Below are positions 39,537 through 47,906 of a stretch of DNA of 64,000 nt, piece by piece. Source of the DNA: JAFAMS01 sp049520515 (lineage in GTDB: Bacteria; Vulcanimicrobiota; Vulcanimicrobiia; Vulcanimicrobiales; Vulcanimicrobiaceae); NCBI GenBank assembly GCA_049520515.1, contig JBEKPS010000001.1, positions 186,001 through 250,000 of the forward strand. The letters are read 5' to 3'. The notes under the pieces are model-generated. The model saw only the letters and a list, made by a program, of their open reading frames with translations. It did not search any database and was not told the DNA's origin. The first letter of the stretch is position 1; every line of letters begins with the position of its first letter. The position numbers were made by a program, and so were the translations under genes.

Positions 39537-40725
39537 GTGCACCCTCCATTGCGGCAAGCGCGCGGTCGAGATCGTCGCGTTCGAGTGCGGCGCTCATCTG
39601 CACGCGAATGCGCGCCGTCCCTTCGGGAACGACCGGGAAACCGAAGCCGGTCACAAAGATTCCCTCGGCGAGAAGGCGGTCGCTCATCGCGATCGCAGCG
39701 GCAGTTGGTCCGATGATGATCGGGATGATCGCGCTTGGACCCGGCAGCGGTGAAAAACCGCGCGCTTCGAGGCCCTTGCGGAAGTACGTGACGTTCGCAT
39801 GCAGCTTCTTCATCAATTCGGGATGCGCTTCGAGATAGTCGATTGCTGCGAGCGCGCTGCAGGCAACGGTCGGCGGAAGCGCGTTCGAGAAGAGCTGCGT
39901 ACGCGAGCGTTGCACGAGCGTGTCAACGAGGGCGCCCGTTCCCGCGACGAAACCGCCGGCCGCGCCGCCGAGCGCCTTTCCAAGCGTTCCGGTAATGATG
40001 TCGATCTGACCCTCGAGTCCAAAATGCTCGATCGTTCCGCGTCCTGTCTTTCCCATCACGCCCGTGCCGTGCGAGTCGTCGACGACGCTCACCGCATCGT
40101 AGCGCTTGGCGAGCTCGACGATCGCGGGAAGATCGGCCAGACTTCCTTCCATCGAAAAGACACCGTCCGTGACGATGAAGACGGGATGATCGCCGAGCGC
40201 GCGCTCGGCGGCAAGCTGTCGCTCGAGATCACCCGTATCATCGTGCTTATAACGAAGACGCTTGCCGGCCGCGAGCCGGCAGCCGTCGATGATCGATGCG
40301 TGATTGAGCTCGTCCGAGAGAATTGTCGTGCCGGCGGTGCCGATCGTCGGCAACAAGCCTTCGTTTGCGGCCCAACACGAGACGTAGCTCAACGCTGATT
40401 CGGTGGAAAGAAATTTCGCGATGCGCGATTCCAGCTCGCGGTGTACGTCGAACGTTCCGCAAATAAAGCGCACCGACGCCGTCCCGGCTCCATAGCGCCG
40501 TAGTCCTTCGATCCCAGCATCGACGATCTCGGGACGATCGGACAGACCCAAGTAGTTGTTGCTCGAAAGGACGAGGACGTCGCCCGCCTCTTCCATATGC
40601 ACGTGCGGGCCCATTGGCGTCGTCAGGTGCCGCAGACGCTTGTAGGTGCCAGCCTGACGGAGCGCATCGAGGTCCGCTGCCAGCCTGGAATCGTAGCGCG
40701 AGTTCACCCGAGGGTGATGCGACAC
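39523..40725 (-). CDS. kbl: Glycine C-acetyltransferase / alpha-oxoamine synthase family
   Basis: 400 residues from GTG 40725. PLP fold-type I: SSNNYLGLSDRPEI, GAGTASVRFICGTFDVHRELE, DELNHASIIDGCRL, VDDSHGTGVMGKTGRG and the PLP lysine in DIITGTLGKALGGAAGGFVAG. It is closest by motif to 2-amino-3-ketobutyrate CoA ligase, but AONS (BioF) cannot be excluded from motifs alone. Coupling to hom points to threonine/glycine metabolism. No tdh is adjacent. Confidence 0.88.
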   Translation of the reverse strand: MSHHPRVNSRYDSRLAADLDALRQAGTYKRLRHLTTPMGPHVHMEEAGDVLVLSSNNYLGLSDRPEIVDAGIEGLRRYGAGTASVRFICGTFDVHRELESRIAKFLSTESALSYVSCWAANEGLLPTIGTAGTTILSDELNHASIIDGCRLAAGKRLRYKHDDTGDLERQLAAERALGDHPVFIVTDGVFSMEGSLADLPAIVELAKRYDAVSVVDDSHGTGVMGKTGRGTIEHFGLEGQIDIITGTLGKALGGAAGGFVAGTGALVDTLVQRSRTQLFSNALPPTVACSALAAIDYLEAHPELMKKLHANVTYFRKGLEARGFSPLPGPSAIIPIIIGPTAAAIAMSDRLLAEGIFVTGFGFPVVPEGTARIRVQMSAALERDDLDRALAAMEGAREAG

Positions 40726-40736
40726 ACCACCCAGGC

Positions 40737-40750
40737 CCTCCTTAAGGAGG
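40737..40750. promoter_or_regulatory. Perfect 14-bp palindrome between kbl and the 40781 gene
   Basis: CCTCCTTAAGGAGG lies in the 55-base divergent spacer. A further 8-bp inverted repeat CGTAGCGC/GCGCTACG (40692-40699 and 40750-40757) flanks it, its left arm inside the kbl start. It may be an operator shared by both directions; it could also be two ribosome sites facing each other. Confidence 0.4.
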
Positions 40751-40780
40751 CGCTACGTCGTATCGCCAAGAGAGGGGTGA

Positions 40781-41332
40781 ATGCGAACCTCGGAAACGAC
40801 GACGGGGCTCGACCTCCAAGTCGTCGATCGCAGATCCGCCGTTCCTATTGCATCGGTTGTGATCAACATTGTCCGAGATGCGACGCACTTGATCACGGAA
40901 CATACGAATGTGCGCGGCCGCGTTTCAATCGATCTGCCCGAAGGTGCGTACGACATCATGATCATGGCGGGCGGATATACCTCGACGCTCTTACGCGGCG
41001 TTGGCGTGCTCGACGGACAACGCGTCGAGGTCATTCGTGGACTCACGCCGGGTAACGACCGTGTCGAAGAGAAGCCGGCCGGCGCAATTGGCGGCATATG
41101 CTTGGATCGGCTCGGCCACCCGATCATGAACATCATCGTGCAAGCCGCAGCGGAAGGTTTAAGCTATACGGTCCGCACCGATCGACACGGCTGTTATGTG
41201 CTCAGCGGTCTTCTTCCGGCAAAATACAAAGTCACGTGGCGCAGTGGTGATCGCGCGCTGATGCAAGACGATATCGCTGTCTCAAAACCGCGCGAACTCG
41301 TCCGGAAGGACGTCCGGCTGCTTTACGCCTGA
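40781..41332 (+). CDS. Carboxypeptidase-regulatory-like (Ig-like) two-domain protein
   Basis: 183 residues, no signal peptide. Two beta-sandwich repeats are visible. Residues ~10-85 (DLQVVDRRSAVPIASVVINIV ... VRGRVSIDLPEGAYDIMIMAGGY) and ~100-180 (GAIGGICLDRLGHPIMNIIVQAA ... TDRHGCYVLSGLLPAKYKVTW) both have the G-x-y-d-L-p-G-x-Y pattern of carboxypeptidase D regulatory/CNA-B domains. It is cytoplasmic by lack of a signal, which is odd for this fold. It may be a structural or binding protein. Confidence 0.7.
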   Translation: MRTSETTTGLDLQVVDRRSAVPIASVVINIVRDATHLITEHTNVRGRVSIDLPEGAYDIMIMAGGYTSTLLRGVGVLDGQRVEVIRGLTPGNDRVEEKPAGAIGGICLDRLGHPIMNIIVQAAAEGLSYTVRTDRHGCYVLSGLLPAKYKVTWRSGDRALMQDDIAVSKPRELVRKDVRLLYA

Positions 41333-41979
41333 GTTTCGGGTTCGAGCATCTCTGCCGTATGCCAGGCAATGCTCGAGGCGTGCTCTCCGACGCGCTGCAG
41401 TGACGTAAGGATAAACAAAAGCTCCGTCGCAGCCGCGAGGACGTCGGTATTCGCGCGAATCGCGTTTTGCAGCTTGCGGATTCCGCTGCCGTAGAGCTTC
41501 TCGTAATGGACATCCGAGTCGAGAACCCTGCGGGCTGAGGCGAGATCGCGTTTGGCGTAGCCCTCGACAGCTGCTCTAAGGCTCGTTTCCGTGAGCTGCG
41601 CGACTTCTCGCAGCGTCTCGCGGGGGGCGTTTGCCGACGACTTGTCGGCGAGCCGCACGGCGTGTTTTGCAATGTCGACGATGTAATAGTTGATGCGTTG
41701 AAGATCGGTGACAATCTCAAACATACCGGTCACGCGCCGCAACTCATCCGCCACCGGTTGCTGACGCCAAATCAGCTCAATGCAGGATGATTCAATGCGG
41801 TGTCCGATCTCCGCTGTTTGATCGGCGCCGCTGATGATCCGCGCGGACAGCGCGGCATCCGATGCCTCGACGGCTTTGACCGCATAGTGCAAAGCATCGA
41901 TCAGGAGCGCACCGAGCGTATCAAGATCAACCTCGGTCGCCTCGAGCGCTTCGTGGTAGGCGACGCGCAACATGGGCAC
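41323..41979 (-). CDS. phoU: Phosphate-specific transport regulator PhoU
   Basis: 218 residues, helical, two PhoU repeats. IGHRIESSCIELIWRQQPVADELRRVTGMFEIVTDLQRINYYIVDIAKHA and the second copy TDVLAAATELLFILTSLQRVGEHASSIAWHTAEML carry the metal-binding E/D-x-x-R-x-x-D/E-H-type motifs. PhoU connects PstSCAB to the PhoR kinase and limits phosphate uptake. Last gene of the pst operon. Confidence 0.93.
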   Translation of the reverse strand: MPMLRVAYHEALEATEVDLDTLGALLIDALHYAVKAVEASDAALSARIISGADQTAEIGHRIESSCIELIWRQQPVADELRRVTGMFEIVTDLQRINYYIVDIAKHAVRLADKSSANAPRETLREVAQLTETSLRAAVEGYAKRDLASARRVLDSDVHYEKLYGSGIRKLQNAIRANTDVLAAATELLFILTSLQRVGEHASSIAWHTAEMLEPETQA

Positions 41980-41988
41980 GGCCGTCCT

Positions 41989-42903
41989 CTACGCCCGCTC
42001 GCCGCGCTGTTTGCGAGCCAGACTTTCAAGCCACGAGCGCGCGAAGACGTTCGTCACGACGATCATTAGCATCAGAAGCGCTGCCGCCGCATACGCGAGC
42101 GCGTGCGACTCGGCAAACGGCTGACTGATAAACGTCCAGATGACGTACGTTAGGTACGGGACCGGGCTGTGCGTCAAATGCGCCGTAGGCAAATAGTTTG
42201 ACCAGCCGGCCGTGTAGATCAAGGGCGCCGTCTCGCCGAGCGCTATGCCCGTTGCGAGCAAGAGCATCGTAAAGACGCTCGGGAGCGCGTACGGCCACGA
42301 GACCGTCATGAGCACGGTCGTGTACGTCGCACCGAGCGCGAAACCGCCCTCTTTCAGCTCGCGGGGCACGGACTCGAGCGCAAGGTCGGTGCCGCGCACG
42401 ACATACGGCAACATAATGATTGTGAGCGCGATCGCCCCACCGGCAAGCGAAAATTGCCAGCCTGCCATCTTCACGAGCAAGATATAGCCGAAATAACCGA
42501 CGACAACGGACGGAACGCCCGCGAGCACATCGGTCAGCAAACGTACGAGCTCGCGTGGTTTTGGCGATGCGTAGCTCGACAGCCAGATACCGGTACCAAA
42601 ACCGATAATGGAGACTATAACTACCGCGAATGTCACGAGCATCAGTGTGCCGAGGATCGCGTTTTCGAGTCCGCCCGCAATACCGGACGTCACCGTGGTA
42701 AAGAGCGTCGGCTTCAGCGCCGGCAACCCGCGTGAGAGCACGAACCAGAAGATCGCGAGTAGGATCGCAAGTGTGGAACACAGCGCGAGCGCGCTAACTC
42801 CCCAGCCGATGTTGCGTCGGATCGTAACAAGCACGGAGCCGCGCGTCATCACGCGTGCTCCAGCCGTTTCGACTGGCGAACCGGACATCGTCACTTCGTT
42901 CAT
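41989..42903 (-). CDS. pstA: Phosphate ABC transporter permease PstA
   Basis: 304 residues, six membrane helices. The signature is LLTDVLAGVPSVVVGYFGYIL and the EAA-type loop ALESVPRELKEGGFALGATYTTV. The start overlaps the pstC stop by four bases. Forms the membrane channel with PstC. Confidence 0.95.
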   Translation of the reverse strand: MNEVTMSGSPVETAGARVMTRGSVLVTIRRNIGWGVSALALCSTLAILLAIFWFVLSRGLPALKPTLFTTVTSGIAGGLENAILGTLMLVTFAVVIVSIIGFGTGIWLSSYASPKPRELVRLLTDVLAGVPSVVVGYFGYILLVKMAGWQFSLAGGAIALTIIMLPYVVRGTDLALESVPRELKEGGFALGATYTTVLMTVSWPYALPSVFTMLLLATGIALGETAPLIYTAGWSNYLPTAHLTHSPVPYLTYVIWTFISQPFAESHALAYAAAALLMLMIVVTNVFARSWLESLARKQRGERA

Positions 42904-43922
42904 GCCGTCCGCTTCACGCGGTCACCGCCGCGCATGATAACCCGCGCAATCAAATTCACGCTCAGCGTGATTGCAAAGAGAATCAGTGCGAGCTCAGATA
43001 GAGACCGTTCGGCCATACCGGTTGGATCGGTCAAGGCACTGTCGAGCTGCGAGACGATCACGGCCGCGATCGTATTGATCGGGGCGAAAACATTCTGCGG
43101 GAGCTGATTGAGCGCCGAGCCGCAGACCATCAAAACTGCCATCGTTTCGCCGATCGCGCGGCCGAGCGCGAGCATAGCGGCGGCAAACATTTGCGTGCGA
43201 ATCGCCGGAAGGACCATCGTGGTCACTGCTTGCCACGGCGTTGCACCAAGACCGATCGCGCCTTCGAATACGATCTTCGGGAAGGTCGAGAGAACGTCGC
43301 GCATCGTCGCAGCCATAATCGGGAAGACCATGACCGACAGGATGAACGATGTCGCCAGCAGACCGTTGCCGCTGGCTGAACCGCTTCCGATAATCGACAA
43401 CCACGAAATGTGCGCGGCCAAAAACGGGCCGACGGAGCTCGAAATCCATGGCACCAGGACGCCGATGCCCCACAAACCGTAAACCACCGAAGGAACGCCC
43501 GCCATCAACTCGACGAGCGTATTCACGGGTGTCTTCAAACGGCGCGGCACTTGATAGTGCATTGCAATGGCAACCAGAATTGCAAGCGGCGTCGCAATTG
43601 CCATTGCAAACGCCGACGAGATAATGGTGCCGGCGATGAAAACGACGGCCCCGAACGAAGCTCCGGGCGAGCCCGTGAAGCCGCCGCGGTGCTCGACCCC
43701 AGTGCCGTATTGGTTTCCGAGATTCCACTCGAGGTGCGTGAGGATCCCGAGGCCGTTGAACGCGATCGCCGGCCATGAATAGACGATCAAGAATGTCGCT
43801 ATGAGGAAGACTATCGTCGCTGTTACAAGCGCCATAGCCGTCGTCCCATAGCGTAAGCCGATGTCCAATACGGCGACGCGCGAGCGGCGCTTCTCAGCGC
43901 CGCTCAATGCGACTGTTGCCAT
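42900..43922 (-). CDS. pstC: Phosphate ABC transporter permease PstC
   Basis: 340 residues. Six main helices; LVELMAGVPSVVYGLWGIGVLVP and the EAA loop (TFPKIVFEGAIGLGATPWQAVTTMVLP) are typical of PstC. A periplasmic loop (GNQYGTGVEHRGGFTGSPGASFG) is longer than in many homologues. It starts six bases after pstS. Confidence 0.95.
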   Translation of the reverse strand: MATVALSGAEKRRSRVAVLDIGLRYGTTAMALVTATIVFLIATFLIVYSWPAIAFNGLGILTHLEWNLGNQYGTGVEHRGGFTGSPGASFGAVVFIAGTIISSAFAMAIATPLAILVAIAMHYQVPRRLKTPVNTLVELMAGVPSVVYGLWGIGVLVPWISSSVGPFLAAHISWLSIIGSGSASGNGLLATSFILSVMVFPIMAATMRDVLSTFPKIVFEGAIGLGATPWQAVTTMVLPAIRTQMFAAAMLALGRAIGETMAVLMVCGSALNQLPQNVFAPINTIAAVIVSQLDSALTDPTGMAERSLSELALILFAITLSVNLIARVIMRGGDRVKRTA

Positions 43923-43928
43923 GAACTC

Positions 43929-44975
43929 CTAGGAACCGATCTCCGCGATTTGAGCTTTGCTCAAGCTAACGATGCTCGGCGGGAGTGCGATGAAGTGCAC
44001 TTTGTCGAGAAACGTCTTTTCTTGTCCGCCGGTCACCGCCCAGGTCAGGAAGTTCTTCACTTCAGAGGCGGTCGCGGCGTCCTTCTGCTTGGGATTGACG
44101 ATGGCGTACTCGTAGTTGATGATCGGGTACGAATTTGCACCCAGACCGTAGATCAGCGAGATGCGCTCGTCCTTCGGAGTCTCTTTATCTTTTGCAGCAG
44201 CGCCGGCAACAATGTTGGACTCGGTCGGAAGCACGAACTTGCCCGCCGCATTTTGCAGCGCGGCATAGCCGAGGCCCGCCTGGTTCGTTTGATCCAGGAA
44301 ACTCACGCCAATGTAGGCGATCGAGTACTTCGCGCCTTGGCACGCTTGCACCATACCGGGGTTGCCGTTTGCACCGACCGCGTTGGGAACCGCCGGCCAA
44401 TTGATCGTCGTACCGTAGGCCGGGCCGCTCTTCCAGCTCGGCGTCGAGAACGTAAGATACTGCGTGAAGATGAACGTGTCGCCTGAACCATCAGCGCGAT
44501 GGATCGGGATGATCGCTTCGTGCGGCAGCTTGCTACCGAGTGAGCCGTTGATCGCCTTGATCTTGGCGTCGTCCCAGAAGTGGATCGATCCGTCGTAGAT
44601 GCCGGCCAGGACTGGTCCTGACAGATTCAGATGCACGTCGTTCAAGCCGGGAACGTTGTAATTGATCTGCTGTGCGCTGATCGCGAGTGGGATGTTGAGC
44701 ATGTGTGTCGAGCCGAGCTGGGAATCGCTCATGTAGGCGTCGGACGCGCCGATTTGCGCAACGCCGGCTACGGCTTGCGAGATACCCGTTCCGCTTCCGG
44801 TGCTCTGCGTCGTGATCTTCACGTCATGTGCCTTCGTGTACACGGGCACCCAGAGATTCATGAGCGGATAGACCAGACTCGAGCCCGTTTCCAAGAGCTC
44901 GGCGGCTGCGAACGCAGCAGCGGTCGTCGTAATCGAAAAGGCAATTAGCGCGAATATAATGCGCAGCGGTTTCAT
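43929..44975 (-). CDS. pstS: Phosphate-binding protein PstS
   Basis: 348 residues from ATG 44975, chosen because GAGGAG lies four bases upstream and the protein then begins with a signal peptide (IIFALIAFSITTTAAAFAA). Phosphate-binding loops: TGSSLVYPLMNLW, TQSTGSGTGISQAVAG, GASDAYMSD and HRADGSGDTFIFTQYL. It delivers phosphate to PstCA. Its own promoter with a PhoB-like box (45020-45051) makes this the likely most strongly expressed gene. Confidence 0.96.
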   Translation of the reverse strand: MKPLRIIFALIAFSITTTAAAFAAAELLETGSSLVYPLMNLWVPVYTKAHDVKITTQSTGSGTGISQAVAGVAQIGASDAYMSDSQLGSTHMLNIPLAISAQQINYNVPGLNDVHLNLSGPVLAGIYDGSIHFWDDAKIKAINGSLGSKLPHEAIIPIHRADGSGDTFIFTQYLTFSTPSWKSGPAYGTTINWPAVPNAVGANGNPGMVQACQGAKYSIAYIGVSFLDQTNQAGLGYAALQNAAGKFVLPTESNIVAGAAAKDKETPKDERISLIYGLGANSYPIINYEYAIVNPKQKDAATASEVKNFLTWAVTGGQEKTFLDKVHFIALPPSIVSLSKAQIAEIGS

Positions 44976-45019
44976 ACTCTCCTCAAAGCTGAAGCAAGAT
45001 GGCTTGAGCAAACGGTTGG

Positions 45020-45051
45020 ACTATAGCTGGGGAGTCTTAACATCGTCTTAA
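45020..45051 (-). promoter_or_regulatory. PhoB box and -10 of pstS
   Basis: On the minus strand, TTAAGAC (45051-45045) and TTAAGAC (45040-45034) are identical 7-mers repeated every 11 bp, the PhoB half-box spacing. A good -10, TATAGT (45025-45020), follows about nine bases later with no recognisable -35, as at activated Pho promoters. Confidence 0.75.
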
Positions 45052-45074
45052 ATGTGAAGAGATCGTCCTTAACC

Positions 45075-45875
45075 TTAGCCGAAGCGTCCCGTGATGTAAT
45101 CTTCCGTGCGACGATCTTTCGGTCGCGTGAAAACTTGATTGGTCGGACCACTTTCAATCAATTCACCAAGATGGAAAAATGCGCAAAAGTCCGATATGCG
45201 CGCGGCTTGTTGCATCGAGTGCGTGACGATGACGACGGTATAATTTTTCTTGAGCTCGCCAATGAGGTCTTCGATCTTCGCCGTTGCGATCGGGTCGAGT
45301 GCCGAGGCAGGCTCGTCCATCAAAATGACTTCCGGCTCAACTGCAAGCACGCGCGCGATGCAAAGGCGCTGTTGCTGTCCGCCCGACAAATCGAATGCGG
45401 AACGATGGAGACGGTCCTTCACTTCATCCCACAACGCGCCTTGGCGCAGCGAACGCTCGACGATTTCGTCGAGCTTGTGCTTATCTTTCAGGCCGTGGAT
45501 TTTCGGACCGTAGGCGACGTTCTCCCAAATCGTTTTCGGAAACGGATTCGGACGCTGGAAAACCATCCCGATGCGATACCGGACCAAGACCGGATCGACG
45601 TCGTCGTCGTAGATGTTCTTGCCGTCGAGCTCGACGACGCCCTCGATGCGCGCGCCCGGTGTAAGATCGTGCATGCGGTCGAGTGCACGCAAGAAGGTCG
45701 ACTTTCCGCAACCCGAAGGGCCGATGAGCGCTTGCACGCGATTAGTCGGCATCGCAAGCGACGCGTCTTTAATCGCACGAAACGTCCCGTAGTAGACGCT
45801 CAACGTCTTGGCTTCGAGTTTGACCGCCGTCTGCGCGTCAGCCGGTACCGCTTCCAACAACATAAATCCGTTCAC
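45075..45875 (-). CDS. pstB: Phosphate ABC transporter ATP-binding protein PstB
   Basis: 266 residues from GTG 45875, or 262 from ATG 45863. Walker A is GPSGCGKSTFLRALDRMHDL, signature LSGGQQQRLCIARVLA, Walker B VILMDEPASALDPIAT and H-loop VIVTHSMQQAARISD; the PstB-typical FQRPNPFPKTIWENVAYG is present. It precedes pstS instead of following pstA, an unusual order. Confidence 0.96.
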   Translation of the reverse strand: MNGFMLLEAVPADAQTAVKLEAKTLSVYYGTFRAIKDASLAMPTNRVQALIGPSGCGKSTFLRALDRMHDLTPGARIEGVVELDGKNIYDDDVDPVLVRYRIGMVFQRPNPFPKTIWENVAYGPKIHGLKDKHKLDEIVERSLRQGALWDEVKDRLHRSAFDLSGGQQQRLCIARVLAVEPEVILMDEPASALDPIATAKIEDLIGELKKNYTVVIVTHSMQQAARISDFCAFFHLGELIESGPTNQVFTRPKDRRTEDYITGRFG

Positions 45876-45889
45876 TACGAGTATCGGGG

Positions 45890-45944
45890 GGCATAATCAA
45901 CCCGCCCTTAAGGTAACATTAAGGCGTCTTAAACTTCGTCTAAA
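45890..45944 (-). promoter_or_regulatory. PhoB-like direct repeats before pstB
   Basis: TTAA-containing half boxes occur at 45908, 45919 and 45929 with a TAAA at 45941, i.e. phased every 10-12 bp. The two upstream ones read TTTAAGAC and TTTAGAC on the minus strand, like the pstS box. A weak -10 (TATGCC, 45895-45890) lies about ten bases beyond. Confidence 0.65.
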
Positions 45945-47080
45945 ATGGGGAGCCTGCACGAAAAACGCGCGCCTAGACCAAGCTCCGAATCGACGTGCAC
46001 GCTACCCCCATGCGCCTCGATAATTTGTTTTACGATTGCGAGTCCGAGGCCGGTACCACCTGATCCACGCGATCGTGACCGGTCGACAACGTAAAAGCGT
46101 TCGAACACGTGCGGCAAGTCTTTGAAGGGTATGCCGACGCCGTCGTCCTTCACGCTCAAAAATGCTTCGCCGTTGTCGGCGCCGACGCCGACCAGCACGT
46201 GACCACCCGAGGCAGTATGCCGCAATGCATTGTCGATCAGGTTTACGATCACTTGCGTCAAACGCTTCGCGTCAACGTCGGCCTCGATCGTGCGCGGCGC
46301 GTCAAGACGTAGGTTGACCTCTAGTTCCTGCGCGCGCGATTGAAATGCCGCGACGGTATCCTCGACCAGGCGTGACAATTCAATTTTGCTCAGATGCAAC
46401 GGAACTTGCCCCGCTTCACCGCGTGCAAGCTCGAGGAGGTCCTCGATGAGGCGCGTCATCCGTTCGAGCTCCTCGACCATTTTTGGAAGAAACAGGCGAA
46501 TCGCTTCAGGATCGTCGCCTGAGAGCTGAATCGTCTCGACCATCAAGCGGATCGACGAAATCGGCGTACGCAGCTCGTGTGAAACGTCGGCAAGGAAGTC
46601 GCGCCGCACACGGTCGGCGTCGGCGACCTTCGAGCGGTCCTCTGCGAAGACGAGAATGTCGCCGGCGCGCTTTTCAAGCCGCTGCACTGTCACGACCAGG
46701 CTGCGCTCGCTTTCAACCGAGCGGAGCACGATCATGCCTTCAGCACGCCCGCCGGCTTGACCGCGGCGCACGAGGCGTTCGAGATCGACCGAACCGATCG
46801 CCTCGATGAGAGCACGTCCACGGCCACGCTCGGCATCCATCTCGAATGCGCTCTCGGCTATGGCGTTCGCAAATTTTAGATAGCCGTTGCGGTCGACGAC
46901 AAGCGCGGCAACGGGCATGAGCCCAACGATCTGCTCGAGCGAGTCGTCACGCTGTTGCTCGGTGCGCTTTTCCGCTACGTCGGGAGCCCGGGGCTGCGAG
47001 CTATTACGCGTGAAGCGAGTTGCGAAAAAGCCCCCGGCGGCACCGACGAGCAGCGCCAATAGCTCGCCGGTTAAATCCAT
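45929..47080 (-). CDS. phoR: Sensor histidine kinase PhoR
   Basis: 383 residues. One N-terminal membrane segment (LLALLVGAAGGFFATRF) leads to a PAS domain (about 50-160, MPVAALVVDRNGYLKFANAIAE). HisKA has the phospho-acceptor in FLADVSHELRTPISSIR, and HATPase has N box NLIDNALRHTA, G1 DDGVGIP and G2 GGTGLGLAIVKQI. Little periplasmic sequence fits PhoR, which reads PstSCAB/PhoU state instead of an outside ligand. Confidence 0.93.
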   Translation of the reverse strand: MDLTGELLALLVGAAGGFFATRFTRNSSQPRAPDVAEKRTEQQRDDSLEQIVGLMPVAALVVDRNGYLKFANAIAESAFEMDAERGRGRALIEAIGSVDLERLVRRGQAGGRAEGMIVLRSVESERSLVVTVQRLEKRAGDILVFAEDRSKVADADRVRRDFLADVSHELRTPISSIRLMVETIQLSGDDPEAIRLFLPKMVEELERMTRLIEDLLELARGEAGQVPLHLSKIELSRLVEDTVAAFQSRAQELEVNLRLDAPRTIEADVDAKRLTQVIVNLIDNALRHTASGGHVLVGVGADNGEAFLSVKDDGVGIPFKDLPHVFERFYVVDRSRSRGSGGTGLGLAIVKQIIEAHGGSVHVDSELGLGARFSCRLPILDEV

Positions 47081-47110
47081 TTAACGGCGCTTCGCCCCAG
47101 GCTACGCGCC

Positions 47111-47129
47111 CCCCACGCAATGCGTGGGG
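47111..47129. repeat. GC-rich hairpin between phoB and phoR
   Basis: CCCCACGCA-A-TGCGTGGGG is a near-perfect palindrome in the 114-base spacer between the two genes. It lacks a T-run and may stabilise or trim the mRNA. Confidence 0.5.
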
Positions 47130-47194
47130 CCCCCGACACGACCTCGCAACAACACAATTGCCACTGCTCGATTGTCCTGCGCTCGGTCCATCAC

Positions 47195-47899
47195 CTATTC
47201 TCTAAACATATAACCGCGGCTGCGCACCGTGATGATGTGCCGCGGGTTATTCGGATCGACTTCGATTTTCTCGCGAAGCCACCGGATGTGCACGCTAATC
47301 GTTTGATGCTCGCCTTCAAAATCGTATCCCCATACTTTTTCCAGCAGCATCTGGCGCGTGACGACACGCCCTTTGTTTTCCATCAGGACGTGCAGCAAGC
47401 TGAATTCTTTGGGCGCCAACTGAACGTCGCGTCCGCGCACGAGCAGCAAATGCCGCGACGGATCCAGCGTGATATCGCCCGCAACGATCGGATCGTCACA
47501 CTCGCTGACTTGCGGTTTTTCCGCACGGCGTAAGCAGGCTTTCACGCGTGCCATGAATTCAGCAAGCGAGAACGGCTTCGTCACGTAATCGTCGGCGCCG
47601 ATCTCGAGCGCGACGACCTTGTCGATCTCCTGATCCTTCGCGGTCAGCATGATGATCGGCACGTTGCTGTGGCGACGAATCTCTTTGCACGTCTCGATGC
47701 CATCGAGCACCGGGAGCATGATGTCGAGGATAACGAGATTCGGGTCTTCGCTTGCAACAAGTGCGAGCGCCGTGCGCCCGTCACCGGCCGTGCTGACTTG
47801 ATAGCCGCTCCGCGCGAGATTGAAGCGTAGGGTTTGAAGAATGGCCGACTCGTCGTCGACGACCAAGATGCGTTTAGTTGCGGTGGCCAATGTCGTCAC
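47195..47899 (-). CDS. phoB: Phosphate response regulator PhoB
   Basis: 234 residues from GTG 47899, eight bases after the ppx stop; the frame is open further but only inside ppx. Receiver domain: VDDE, phospho-Asp in LVILDIMLP, MLTAKDQE and KPFSLAEF. The DNA-binding winged helix is of OmpR type (LAPKEFSLLHVLMENKGRVVTRQMLLEKVWGYDF ... VHIRWLREKI). It activates the boxes before pstB and pstS. Confidence 0.94.
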   Translation of the reverse strand: MTTLATATKRILVVDDESAILQTLRFNLARSGYQVSTAGDGRTALALVASEDPNLVILDIMLPVLDGIETCKEIRRHSNVPIIMLTAKDQEIDKVVALEIGADDYVTKPFSLAEFMARVKACLRRAEKPQVSECDDPIVAGDITLDPSRHLLLVRGRDVQLAPKEFSLLHVLMENKGRVVTRQMLLEKVWGYDFEGEHQTISVHIRWLREKIEVDPNNPRHIITVRSRGYMFRE

Positions 47900-47906
47900 G
47901 GGGGGC